Source: Candidatus Saccharimonadota bacterium (GTDB lineage: Bacteria > Patescibacteriota > Saccharimonadia > Saccharimonadales > Saccharimonadaceae). Taken from it: a DNA stretch of 64,000 bases. Location: contig JAFRBS010000001.1 in NCBI GenBank assembly GCA_017404725.1, forward strand, positions 1 to 64,000, in the 5' to 3' direction. Below the pieces are notes generated by a model. It ran no database searches. It was not told the origin of the DNA and worked only from the letters and a program-made list of their open reading frames with translations. A program made the translations under genes and the position numbers. The first letter of the stretch is position 1, and each line of letters starts with the position of its first letter. Of the stretch, positions 50,242 to 58,305 are shown piece by piece.

Positions 50242-51081
50242 TTATTCGCCACAAACCACGTTATTCGCGTGGATCCAGCCTTCGAGCGTCCCGCCGTCGA
50301 GCTGCTCCCCTTCCGCCGAAACAACTTTCATCATTCCCCCGTTATTAATAAAGGTTTCAATCGGATCGGTAATCATGTATTCCTGGTCTTTCGCCCCAAA
50401 ATCATTTTCGTGAACGTACTTCACAATTTCCCGCTGTAAATCCGGCGAAAGCACATATTTCCCGACACTCGCCAAGTTCGTCGGAGCCTCCTCCGGCGCC
50501 GGTTTCTCTACGATTCCCGTTAAATAATCCGTACTATTCTTCGAAAGTGCCGCAAATTTAGAAATTTCCGGCCCGTCGATCGTCAAACCTAAAATCGCCG
50601 AATCAGACGACTCGCCAACCCCTTCTAGAAGTAGCTCCGCCGCCGATTTTCCCCCAGGGTTCCAGATCAAATCGTCTCCCATAAATACAATAACCGGTTC
50701 ATTAATGTTATATTCCTCAACCACCATCGCGACCGGCACCGCCGTCCCATATTTCCCCGACGGATCCTGAACCGTATAATGAATCTTTACGTTGTCCGGC
50801 AAGGTCTTCGCAAGCTCCAGCCGGTCCATCTTCCCCCGCTCGATCAGATATTTGTTCAGTGCGACGTTATCTCGGTAATATTCGCGAACCTGACAAGGCT
50901 CCGTGTTCGAAACGACCATATATATATCAGTAATCCCGGCTTTGATTAACTCTTGCACTGAATAATCGACGAGCGGTCGGTTCCCAACTGGCAACATCGA
51001 TTTTTCGATAATCTTCGTAATCGGCAGCCTGCGAGTTCCCCATCCCGCGACTGGAATAATCGCTTTAGTGATGTTTCTCAT
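50242..51081 (-). CDS. galU: UTP-glucose-1-phosphate uridylyltransferase
   Basis: Makes UDP-glucose for surface polysaccharides and glycolipids. 279 residues: ITKAIIPVAGWGTRRLPITKIIEKSMLPVGNRPLVDYSVQELIKAGI (4-50; nucleotidyl-binding loop and the Lys of the E-K-S-M-LP motif), YTVQDPSGKYGTAVPVAMV, VFMGDDLIWNPGG (metal site), GIVEKPAPEEAPTNLASVGKYVL. The typical bacterial loop GxGTRFLPxTK reads GWGTRRLPITK. It overlaps the ZIP gene by 17 nt. UDP-glucose could feed the GT4 and GT2 transferases of this window. Confidence 0.92.
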   Translation of the reverse strand: MRNITKAIIPVAGWGTRRLPITKIIEKSMLPVGNRPLVDYSVQELIKAGITDIYMVVSNTEPCQVREYYRDNVALNKYLIERGKMDRLELAKTLPDNVKIHYTVQDPSGKYGTAVPVAMVVEEYNINEPVIVFMGDDLIWNPGGKSAAELLLEGVGESSDSAILGLTIDGPEISKFAALSKNSTDYLTGIVEKPAPEEAPTNLASVGKYVLSPDLQREIVKYVHENDFGAKDQEYMITDPIETFINNGGMMKVVSAEGEQLDGGTLEGWIHANNVVCGE

Positions 51082-51772
51082 GACGTTTTACTCCTTTCTT
51101 TTCTAATAAACTCTGGACAAGCGAAATAATCTCCCCGAGCGCAATATACAGGAAAAATCCCGCAACAAACGAAAGTAGAGTCGGCAGCGCCGGCAAAAGT
51201 TTATCTCCGATAAAATACGCCAAAATCGCAAAAGGAGTCAAAATCAGCGCTGATAAAATCTGCAAAAGGGCGATTTTCTTTCGCGGCATCTCCGAGCGAA
51301 TCATAATCGAAAAATCGCCAATTTCCTGCGGAATTTCGTGCGCCGCCGTCGCAACCGACGAGATAATTCCCGTCCCCATCCCCGAAGCAAACGAAGTCCC
51401 GATCACGATCCCGTCGATCGCCGTATGGATGCTATCGACGATCAGCATCGCCGTGGCTTGTTTCTTGTTCTTAAGAACCTTCTCGTCATCGCCATGACGA
51501 TGAAAATGCCCCGCTAAGGCCGAAATTAGTTCACAAATCCCGATCCCGAGCGAAACATATAAAACTACTTGCCAAAGCTGAAGATCTCCATCTTCGAAAA
51601 CTTCCGGCAAAATATCTCCAAAAACCGCATATAATAATACGATCGTTGCAAAAACCATGGAAATTTTCTGAAAAGTCTTCGCCGCTTTCGAGCCAGAAAG
51701 CAGAGCAAACCCCCCAGCAAGCGAAATCACCGACGTAACAACCGTTACGCCTAGAATAGTTAATATTTCCAT
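51065..51772 (-). CDS. ZIP family metal transporter
   Basis: 235 residues with about seven transmembrane helices. Metal-site motifs: HTAIDGIVIGTSFA (helix 4, HxxxDG) and HEIPQEIGDFSIMI (helix 5, HExPxExGD). A His-rich loop HFHRHGDDEKVLKNKK lies before helix 4, and the C-terminus is KRHEKHH. Probably imports Zn2+, Fe2+ or Mn2+; the metal cannot be read from sequence. Sits between gpmI and galU; the manganese-dependent GpmI next door makes Mn2+ an interesting but unproven option. Confidence 0.88.
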   Translation of the reverse strand: MEILTILGVTVVTSVISLAGGFALLSGSKAAKTFQKISMVFATIVLLYAVFGDILPEVFEDGDLQLWQVVLYVSLGIGICELISALAGHFHRHGDDEKVLKNKKQATAMLIVDSIHTAIDGIVIGTSFASGMGTGIISSVATAAHEIPQEIGDFSIMIRSEMPRKKIALLQILSALILTPFAILAYFIGDKLLPALPTLLSFVAGFFLYIALGEIISLVQSLLEKKGVKRHEKHH

Positions 51773-51786
51773 AGCCCTATTTTACT

Positions 51787-53367
51787 CTATTCTTTTACAG
51801 AAATCAACGATTCGTTCCATTCTTCCGGAAGCTCGGACAGGCCCAGAAGATTTGCTATCGTCGCCGCAATGTTCGAAAGTCCGGCCTGCGGAACATTTAA
51901 AGCTTCGTACCGCTCACGGTTTCTCGTATTGTCGTAGATAATAAACGGCACTGGGTTTGAAGTATGCGCCGTCTTCGGCTTTTCGTTTTCGTCGACTAAC
52001 TCTTCCGCATTTCCGTGGTCCGCCGTAATAACTAAAACTCCGCCGAGCGCATCGACTTCGCGTGCAATCCGCGCGAGCTGAATATCAATTGCCTCGATCG
52101 CCGTAATAGTCGGCTCAAGTTCAGCAAAATGTCCAACCATATCTCCGCCGGCAAAGTTAAGTCTGACGAAATCATAATCCTTCATCGACTTGAGTACTGC
52201 ATCCGCCGTTTCTGCCGACTTCATCCACGGCCGCGTATCAAACGGTTGCGTGTCCGAAGGAATTTCAATCTGTTCCTCGCCCTTAAACTTCTCATAGCTA
52301 TTACCGTTAAAGTAATAAGTAATATGTCCGAATTTGACCGTCTCCGCGACTGCGAGCTGTTTTAGTCCATTAAGGCTCAAAAATTCCGAGAGCGTGTTCG
52401 AAATCGTAACCGGCTCAACTAGCCGATGTTCCGGCACGTGCGTATCTGAATTATATTCGGTCATCCCGACGAAGTAAACATCCGGTCTATGCCCACGATC
52501 AAAGTACGGGAAATCATTGTAGGTAAAGGCTTGCGCAATTTCAATCACCCGGTCCGCGCGAAAATCGAAATAAATCATCGCGTCGCCATCTTTAACTTTC
52601 CCGACCGGCTTGCCATTTTCTACGATGACAAACGGCGGAATGTACTGATCCTGAATACTCGGATCGCCCGTCCGGAAAGTACTAATCGCCTCTGGGACCG
52701 ACGAGAACTGGTACGGCGCTTCGCCATGGACCATCGCGTCCCATCCCGCCTTAACTACTCCCCAGTCGTTCTCATACCGATCGGCCACGAAAATCATCCG
52801 TCCGCCGCCCGACGCGAATCGATAGTCCGGGTGGTCTGCGAACTGGTTAAATAGCGCTTCGACCGCCGAAACGTACTGGTCCGCCGACTGTGGCGGTGTG
52901 TCGCGCCCGTCGAGAACCGCATGAATGCGAATTTTCTTTACGCCTTCCATATGCGCTTTATCGATCATTTTCTCGAGATGATAAATCGAGCTATGGACAT
53001 TCCCGTTCGATAAAATACCCGCGAAATGCAGCGTCCCGCCAGCTTTCGCCCGCTTAATCGCTTCTTGCCAGGCTTCCGATTCATAAATCTGGCCAGTCTC
53101 GAACTCTTCCTGAATTTGCGCAACACCCTGTTTAATAATCTGACCGCTGCCGATCGCGTTATGCCCGACTTCCGAATTTCCCATGTCGTTCGGCAAAACC
53201 CCGACCGCCGTACCCGAAGCTAAAAGCGCCAGCGTTGGATAATTACTAACCGCCATATTCAAAAATTCCGTATGCGCCTGCTTTACCGCATTTCCCGAAA
53301 GTTCGTTCCTTAATCCTACGCCGTCTAATACTGCTAATACGACCGGACCTTCATAATCTAATTTCAT
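51787..53367 (-). CDS. gpmI: cofactor-independent phosphoglycerate mutase
   Basis: Interconverts 3- and 2-phosphoglycerate, using Mn2+. 526 residues from the ATG at 53367, chosen because AGGAG lies 5 nt before it; an in-frame GTG two codons earlier would overlap the Shine-Dalgarno. Motifs: VVLAVLDGVGL (metal Asp), DMGNSEVGHNAIGSG (catalytic Ser), HAVLDGRDTPPQSADQYV, FDFRADRVIEIAQAF, VRLNFAGGDMVGHFAELEPT, and VITADHGNAEELVDENEKPKTAHTSNPVPFI. A glycolytic companion of pgi just upstream. Confidence 0.94.
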   Translation of the reverse strand: MKLDYEGPVVLAVLDGVGLRNELSGNAVKQAHTEFLNMAVSNYPTLALLASGTAVGVLPNDMGNSEVGHNAIGSGQIIKQGVAQIQEEFETGQIYESEAWQEAIKRAKAGGTLHFAGILSNGNVHSSIYHLEKMIDKAHMEGVKKIRIHAVLDGRDTPPQSADQYVSAVEALFNQFADHPDYRFASGGGRMIFVADRYENDWGVVKAGWDAMVHGEAPYQFSSVPEAISTFRTGDPSIQDQYIPPFVIVENGKPVGKVKDGDAMIYFDFRADRVIEIAQAFTYNDFPYFDRGHRPDVYFVGMTEYNSDTHVPEHRLVEPVTISNTLSEFLSLNGLKQLAVAETVKFGHITYYFNGNSYEKFKGEEQIEIPSDTQPFDTRPWMKSAETADAVLKSMKDYDFVRLNFAGGDMVGHFAELEPTITAIEAIDIQLARIAREVDALGGVLVITADHGNAEELVDENEKPKTAHTSNPVPFIIYDNTRNRERYEALNVPQAGLSNIAATIANLLGLSELPEEWNESLISVKE

Positions 53368-53403
53368 TCCCACTCCTTTTAGTGTGCTTATGTTTATATT
53401 ATA

Positions 53404-54618
53404 TCACGGTTTTCCTAAAAGCGAGAACATATTTTTCTTATATGATTCTACTCCCGGCTGGTCGAACGGATTAACGCCCTGCATCGTCGCCGAAACTGCG
53501 CAAGCCACTTCAAAAATATAAATTAAAGCGCCGAGATTTTTCGCCGAAAGCTCCGGAATTATGAACTCAAAAACCGGAATTCCGCCCGCTCGATGTGCAT
53601 CGACAGTCGCCTCCAGGGCTTTTTCTTGGATATAATCCAGCGATTTTCCTTCGAGATAGCCCAGCCCATCAATATCAGAAGACGTCTTCGGCACTTTAAC
53701 CTTATCGGACAGCTCAGCGATTCTCATAAACGTCTCGAAAATATTTCGCCGCCCATCTTGCATATACTGGCCAAGCGAATGTAGATCCGTCGAATAAACT
53801 ACGGACGCCGGGAAAATTCCTTGCCCGCCTTTCCCTTCCGATTCGCCGAAAAGCTGTTTCCACCATTCCGAAAAAGTCTGGAGCCGCGGCTCGAACGTCG
53901 CCAAAATTTCCGTATCGAACCCATGTTTCGCTAAAGTCGTGCGATACGTCGCGTAAAGAAACGCCATCTCTAAATCAGTAGACTGTCCCGAGGCCCCAGC
54001 GATCAAATCCTCGATCGAAATCCCCGCGACCGCGATCGGCAAAAGTCCGACCGGCGTAAGGACCGAATACCTGCCGCCGACATTGTCCGGAACGATAAAC
54101 CGCGTATAATTATTAGCGACCGCCTCGTCGTGCAAAGCGCCAGAATTCCCATCCGTCGTCGCATAAATCCGCTTATGCGCCTCGGAAGAACCATACTTTT
54201 CAATCAACTTTTCCTTAAAAATCCGAAACGCTACCGCCGGCTCCGTCGTCGTCCCCGACTTCGAGATTACGTTGACCGAAAAATCCTTATCGCCGATTTC
54301 CGCAAGTACCTTAGACAAAGCAAAACTATTAAGCGAATTTCCCGCATATAAAATTTTCGTTCGAGACGGTGTATAAGCCCCCTCTAATGCATCGATTACT
54401 GCTTTATGCCCGAGATACGATCCCCCGATCCCGATACAAACCAAAAAATCCGAATCCGAATTAATCTTCTTCGCGGCCCGCTTAATTTCTTCTAGATCAG
54501 TCTCTTTCGTCGGAACTTCGAGCCATCCGGCCATTTCGTCGCGCTGAACTTTTAAGAACGCTTCAGACGCCGCGTCGAGATTAATGTTCCCCCCGTTTTC
54601 CGTCCTAAATTCAATCAT
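53404..54618 (-). CDS. pgi: glucose-6-phosphate isomerase
   Basis: 404 residues from the ATG at 54618 (MIEFRTENGGNINLDAA), selected for the Shine-Dalgarno GGAGGAGG directly in front; the longer frame to 54684 runs into tRNA-Leu. Family signatures: FLVCIGIGGSYLGHKAVIDAL (about 56-76), VISKSGTTTEPAVAFRIF (sugar-phosphate loop), NVGGRYSVLTPVGLLPIAVAG, and GKGGQGIFPASVVYSTDLHSLGQYMQDG with the catalytic Glu and His region. Shorter than E. coli Pgi, like the Thermotoga/Firmicutes type. The smaller size and loops fit a standard phosphoglucose isomerase. Confidence 0.93.
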   Translation of the reverse strand: MIEFRTENGGNINLDAASEAFLKVQRDEMAGWLEVPTKETDLEEIKRAAKKINSDSDFLVCIGIGGSYLGHKAVIDALEGAYTPSRTKILYAGNSLNSFALSKVLAEIGDKDFSVNVISKSGTTTEPAVAFRIFKEKLIEKYGSSEAHKRIYATTDGNSGALHDEAVANNYTRFIVPDNVGGRYSVLTPVGLLPIAVAGISIEDLIAGASGQSTDLEMAFLYATYRTTLAKHGFDTEILATFEPRLQTFSEWWKQLFGESEGKGGQGIFPASVVYSTDLHSLGQYMQDGRRNIFETFMRIAELSDKVKVPKTSSDIDGLGYLEGKSLDYIQEKALEATVDAHRAGGIPVFEFIIPELSAKNLGALIYIFEVACAVSATMQGVNPFDQPGVESYKKNMFSLLGKP

Positions 54619-54640
54619 AAACCTCCTCCATAATAAAACG

Positions 54641-54727
54641 TGGTGCCCGGAACAGGACTTGAACCTGCACAGTATTGCTACCACTAGTACCTGAAACTAG
54701 CGCGTCTACCAATTCCGCCATCCGGGC
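54641..54727 (-). tRNA. tRNA-Leu(CAG)
   Basis: 87 nt with encoded CCA. Acceptor GCCCGGA paired with TCCGGGC; anticodon stem CTAGT/ACTAG with loop TTCAGGT giving CAG; long class II variable arm. An extended -10 TGATATAAT lies upstream on the minus strand, facing the promoter of the gene at 54762. Confidence 0.95.
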
Positions 54728-54761
54728 CTATATATATTATATCATATGGTATAATTATTAT

Positions 54762-55373
54762 ATGGACGAGATCGCAAAACTAATTCTCTACTTTACGGTT
54801 TTCTCTATTATCGGTTACGTCTGGGAAATTATCTTTTGCGCCATTTGTTACAAAAAAGTTACCGGCCGCGGCTTTCTTTTCGGCCCGTATTGTCCAGTTT
54901 ACGGTTTCGGTGGTCTTTTAATTATGCTGATCGGCCATTTTACGAGCAGTAATCTCGCGCTGACTTTTTTCACCATCGTCGCCGCTTGTACGCTTATGGA
55001 ATATCTGACCAGTTTAATCCTCGAAAAAGCTTTCCATATTAAATGGTGGGATTATTCCGACATCGAAAAACTAAATTTCCATGGCCGCATCGGTCTGACC
55101 AGCTCCCTCGCTTTCGGCGTCGTCGGCTGTCTTTTTATTTACCAGGTCCAGCCCGCACTCGAAAGCCTGATCAATTTCCTTCCGGAGGTTCTTCGCTTAA
55201 TTCTCGCCGCTATATTATTCCTCGTCTTTGTCGTCGACACAACTTTCTCGATTTACGCCGCTACGAAAGCCAAATCCATGGACAACAAAATCGAAGGCCA
55301 AAAAGACCAGACCGCAAAAGCAAAAAAGAACTGCAAAAAAGCCGTTAAGGGGCTTTTACGACCTTCTTCGTAA
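54762..55373 (+). CDS. putative ABC-transporter permease-like membrane protein (CmpB/DUF type)
   Basis: 203 residues, about five transmembrane helices. The motif GRGFLFGPYCPVYGFGGLLIMLIG (about 39-62) is the hallmark of the family annotated as putative ABC transporter permease (ABC_trans_CmpB); LEKAFHIKWWDYSDIEKLNFHGRIGLTSSLAFGVVGCLFIY also fits. No ATPase partner is adjacent, so the transport role is unproven. The start ATG at 54762 follows TGGTATAAT by 6 nt (leaderless); the longer upstream frame lies in the tRNA. The 3' end overlaps the convergent GT2 gene by 29 nt. Confidence 0.8.
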   Translation: MDEIAKLILYFTVFSIIGYVWEIIFCAICYKKVTGRGFLFGPYCPVYGFGGLLIMLIGHFTSSNLALTFFTIVAACTLMEYLTSLILEKAFHIKWWDYSDIEKLNFHGRIGLTSSLAFGVVGCLFIYQVQPALESLINFLPEVLRLILAAILFLVFVVDTTFSIYAATKAKSMDNKIEGQKDQTAKAKKNCKKAVKGLLRPSS

Positions 55374-56997
55374 CGTCAAACTTCTCCATATATCGGCCGA
55401 GCATTAGCCGCGTTTGCGCATAAAACGCCGCCGCGCTCTGATATAAAATCGCCACGATCGGCATTAAAATCCATTGTAGAACCATAAAGACTGTTTTTCC
55501 TTTACGATATTTCGCCGGCCGTTTCGGCAACATTTTCAGAGAAAGCAGGATTGTGATAAAAAGCCCAATCGCCGCGAAAGTCTGGATGATCGAAACCGTC
55601 CCCGGCAAATTATACGTTACGACGTCCCGAGACTGAAAATTTAAAAGCAGCGGCACCCAGCCCCCGAACGCCACCATCGGACTCATCGCCGCCAGCGTTA
55701 CATGGCCGTCTAAAAGTCGCATAAATTTGAAAAACAACGGCAAAAACGGCATTTTCCGCCGCTTTTTATCGAACAATCTTACCCCAACATACGCCACATC
55801 GCTCGCCCCATAGTCCCAGCGTCGAAGCTGAATAAACTGCGCCTTTAGCGTGTCGAAAAAATTATCGCCGATTACCGCGTCCTGATAAATCGGGACTTTA
55901 ATCGAAAGTACGTCATATTTCCCGCGGAAGAAAAACAAACTCCGCCAGAATTGATGTCCGTCTTCGACGATCGTACGCTTCGACCAGTAGTCCATCTCGA
56001 TCAGCGCGTCGAGCGGCTGCGAATGCGACGCAAAGTTTCGAAGCACGTGCGGCCGCATCGTATTAATTACGTTAAAAAACGAATTCGAAACCGCAATAAT
56101 CCGCATCGGCGCCGGCGCATCCCAAATATTGTTCATAAAAAGCGAAACCGGCTGGAACGCCATCCGCCGCCTCTCCTCATGAACGACGTATTCATACGCC
56201 ACATAATCCAAATATTTTTCGCTCATCCGATTATCAGAATCCAGCGAAGTCACAATCACGTTCTCCGTCGAAATCCGCCGCTTTCTTAAATATTCCGTCA
56301 GCGCCTCCCCCGCGTAGCAAAGATTCGGCCCCTTCCCCTTTATTTCGCCAGGCAGTCCGTCCGGATGTTTGACCGGAATAAAATCATAAAAATCATCCTT
56401 AAACCTGCGCCTTAATTCTTCCGCTTGTTTCTCCATTATTTCCCCGCCCCGCTCTTCATACCCAAACACAAAAATCACTCGCTTGCTATCGAACGTGTTA
56501 TCGCGCACTGCCTCGACCGTCGGGACCAAAGTTTCCATCCCTTCGTTATACGCGACCATGATTACCGCATGATAAATCCGCTTCGGATCCGGAAATTCTT
56601 TCGGCATCGCGACCATCGCCCTCAGATTCTCGACGTGTTCATCGAACCCAAACGCCGAAGAATCTTCCTCGCGTAATTTCTCAAAATTCTCATGCGGATT
56701 AGAAAGTTGCGAAAAACGATTATGCCAGTCAACTTTCATCGCCCTTTTTACGACTTTATACCCCTGGAGCGTCCTAACCGCTACCCCTACCGCCTTAACT
56801 AGCGTTATCGTGATAATAATTAGAATATAAATCGAGCCTAAGGTCGGCGAAATTAAAGACAGGATGAACAGCAGCGCGATCATCCCATAGCTAAGCACCC
56901 CCGGCAGAATCTCTAAAAACCGATATTTTTTCGAACGTTTGCCGAGCGGCAGTTCGATGTCGTTCGGATCTTTCGTCCTGACGCTTCCGTCCGCCAT
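55345..56997 (-). CDS. membrane family 2 glycosyltransferase (processive-type)
   Basis: 550 residues. Two N-terminal transmembrane helices (about 32-75), a cytoplasmic GT-A domain with HAVIMVAYNEGMETLVPTVEAV (nucleotide site), SLDSDNRMSEKYLDYV (DxD), IVEDGHQFWRSLFF (catalytic ED) and FIQLRRWDYG (QxxRW), then four or so C-terminal helices. This motif set belongs to cellulose/hyaluronan synthase-like polymerases, so it may make or export a surface polysaccharide. Donor and product cannot be read. Its start directly follows the stop of the small membrane gene upstream (TAAATG). Confidence 0.87.
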   Translation of the reverse strand: MADGSVRTKDPNDIELPLGKRSKKYRFLEILPGVLSYGMIALLFILSLISPTLGSIYILIIITITLVKAVGVAVRTLQGYKVVKRAMKVDWHNRFSQLSNPHENFEKLREEDSSAFGFDEHVENLRAMVAMPKEFPDPKRIYHAVIMVAYNEGMETLVPTVEAVRDNTFDSKRVIFVFGYEERGGEIMEKQAEELRRRFKDDFYDFIPVKHPDGLPGEIKGKGPNLCYAGEALTEYLRKRRISTENVIVTSLDSDNRMSEKYLDYVAYEYVVHEERRRMAFQPVSLFMNNIWDAPAPMRIIAVSNSFFNVINTMRPHVLRNFASHSQPLDALIEMDYWSKRTIVEDGHQFWRSLFFFRGKYDVLSIKVPIYQDAVIGDNFFDTLKAQFIQLRRWDYGASDVAYVGVRLFDKKRRKMPFLPLFFKFMRLLDGHVTLAAMSPMVAFGGWVPLLLNFQSRDVVTYNLPGTVSIIQTFAAIGLFITILLSLKMLPKRPAKYRKGKTVFMVLQWILMPIVAILYQSAAAFYAQTRLMLGRYMEKFDVTKKVVKAP

Positions 56998-57381
56998 TTA
57001 ACCCTCCGCAATTAACCTCGCTAGTGTCACAATTGCTAGAAGCGTTAAGATCGCGCTCATGGTTACGAATACCCGCGCCATACTTTCCCCGCGCCGTTTA
57101 TAAAGTTTAATCGCAACCAAATTATGAAACACGCCGAGAATAATCGCCAAAATTGGAAACGCCAGCATATTTATCCAGCTACCGTCCTGGTATCCTCCCG
57201 CCGATTTCGCTTCCTCGATCGAAACGCTGTCGTAACTTCCGATGTCCGAGTACCCCGTCTTTACGACCGACGAAGACGGCGAAAGCGTTACGATCCCGAA
57301 AATAAACAGCCCAAGCGCCAAAATCGCCAGGACCAACATCCGGTAAAATAACCCCTTATGTTCCTTATAAATCTCTTTCAT
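56998..57381 (-). CDS. small hypothetical membrane protein
   Basis: 127 residues with three predicted transmembrane helices (about 13-33, 69-92, 103-123) and a 35-residue extracytoplasmic loop rich in Ser/Tyr. Family not recognised. It precedes the GT2 gene with no gap, so it may assist that synthase. Its promoter TGATATAAT (57399-57394) is back to back with that of the gene at 57420. Confidence 0.6.
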   Translation of the reverse strand: MKEIYKEHKGLFYRMLVLAILALGLFIFGIVTLSPSSSVVKTGYSDIGSYDSVSIEEAKSAGGYQDGSWINMLAFPILAIILGVFHNLVAIKLYKRRGESMARVFVTMSAILTLLAIVTLARLIAEG

Positions 57382-57419
57382 ATTAACATATCTATTATAT
57401 CATATGCTATAATAAAAGT

Positions 57420-57899
57420 ATGTTTATTTTTAACTGCTTAATTGTTTTTCTTATCTCTATGTTCCCTCTTGTCGAGCTGCGCGGCGCGATTCCGATCGGC
57501 GTCGGCCTCGGACTTCCCGAAGTTTTAACCTTAATCATCGCCATTTTTGGCAATCTCCTCCCCGTTCCGTTTATTTATCTTTTCGCCCGCCGCTTCTTAA
57601 ACTGGGGCGCGAAACAAAAAATAAAACCGCTCCGTAAATTCTGTAATTTCTGCCTGAAAAAAGGCGAAAAAGCCGGAAAAAAGCTCCAAGATTCGACCGG
57701 CGAAAGCCTTTATTTCGGCCTGTTTCTCTTCGTCGGCATCCCTATTCCTGGAACCGGCGCCTGGACCGGTACCCTCGCCGCCAGCCTGCTCGACTTAAAC
57801 TTTAAAAAGAGCATCATCGCCGTTATGGCCGGTGTCCTCTTGGCTGGCTTGATTATGTTGCTTATTTCGCTCGGATTATTTAACATTATTTTCGCCTAG
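57420..57899 (+). CDS. small multidrug export-type membrane protein (COG2426)
   Basis: 159 residues, about four transmembrane helices, with the family pattern LVELRGAIPIGVGLGLP (about 18-34) and LFLFVGIPIPGTGAWTGTLAASLLDL (about 101-126). The name small multi-drug export protein is historical and the function is not established. The start is 6 nt after TGCTATAAT (57408-57413), a leaderless layout. It is divergent from the gene at 57381; only 8 bp separate the two -10 boxes. Confidence 0.85.
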   Translation: MFIFNCLIVFLISMFPLVELRGAIPIGVGLGLPEVLTLIIAIFGNLLPVPFIYLFARRFLNWGAKQKIKPLRKFCNFCLKKGEKAGKKLQDSTGESLYFGLFLFVGIPIPGTGAWTGTLAASLLDLNFKKSIIAVMAGVLLAGLIMLLISLGLFNIIFA

Positions 57900-57931
57900 T
57901 TTTTCGCTCAGTTATGATATAATAAATATAT

Positions 57932-58007
57932 GCCGATGTAGCTCAGTTGGTAGAGCAGCTCATTCGTAACGAGCAGGTCACAGGTTCGATCCCTGCCATC
58001 GGCTCCA
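57932..58007 (+). tRNA. tRNA-Thr(CGT)
   Basis: 76 nt with encoded CCA. Acceptor GCCGATG/CATCGGC; anticodon loop TTCGTAA giving CGT; T loop TTCGATC. The last anticodon-stem pair is an A-C mismatch. Promoter TGATATAAT lies about 13 nt upstream. Confidence 0.93.
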
Positions 58008-58050
58008 TATATATTGCTAAAAAACCAAATTTGCGATATAATCAAAGTAT

Positions 58051-58127
58051 GGATTCGTAGCTCAGTTGGTTAGAGCGCTGCCCTGTCACGGCAGAGGTCG
58101 CGAGTTCGAGTCTCGTCGGATCCGCCA
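58051..58127 (+). tRNA. tRNA-Asp(GTC)
   Basis: 77 nt with encoded CCA. Acceptor GGATTCG/CGGATCC; anticodon stem CTGCC/GGCAG with loop CTGTCAC giving GTC. TATAAT lies about 10 nt upstream. Its last bases CGGATCCGCCA are part of a 14-bp direct repeat that brackets a foldback element. Confidence 0.95.
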
Positions 58128-58196
58128 TATTGAACGCCTTCGGCGTTCAATCCGTCGGCTCCGGAACGTCCCAAGGGGTAAACGGATCCGCCATAT
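58117..58196. repeat. foldback element D between tRNA-Asp and tRNA-Gly, with 14-bp direct repeats
   Basis: CGGATCCGCCATAT occurs at 58117-58130 (tRNA-Asp 3' end plus ATAT) and again at 58183-58196. Between them lie a hairpin TGAACGCC/GGCGTTCA (58132-58149) and an arm pair ATCCGT/ACGGAT that encloses CGTCCCAAGGGG, the reverse complement of the TTGGGAC core. The direct repeats look like a target-site duplication or an att-like repeat at a tRNA 3' end. Confidence 0.75.
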
Positions 58197-58201
58197 CGTA
58201 C

Positions 58202-58276
58202 GCGGGTATCGTATAACGGTTATTATGTATCCTTCCCAAGGATGAGATCGGCGTCCGACTCGCCGTACCCGCACCA
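58202..58276 (+). tRNA. tRNA-Gly(CCC)
   Basis: 75 nt with encoded CCA. Acceptor GCGGGTA/TACCCGC; anticodon loop TTCCCAA giving CCC. The T loop reads TCCGACT instead of the usual TTCRANT, so position 55 (normally pseudouridine) is C, and the D arm is irregular. It follows the foldback element with no clear promoter of its own, so it may be co-transcribed with tRNA-Asp. Confidence 0.85.
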
Positions 58277-58279
58277 TAA

Positions 58280-58305
58280 AGAGCCCCCCTCTAGGCTCTA
58301 TTTTT
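58280..58305. terminator. terminator after the tRNA group
   Basis: AGAGCC (58280-58285) pairs with GGCTCT (58294-58299), followed by ATTTTT. It overlaps the 3' end of the convergent foldase gene. Confidence 0.8.
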
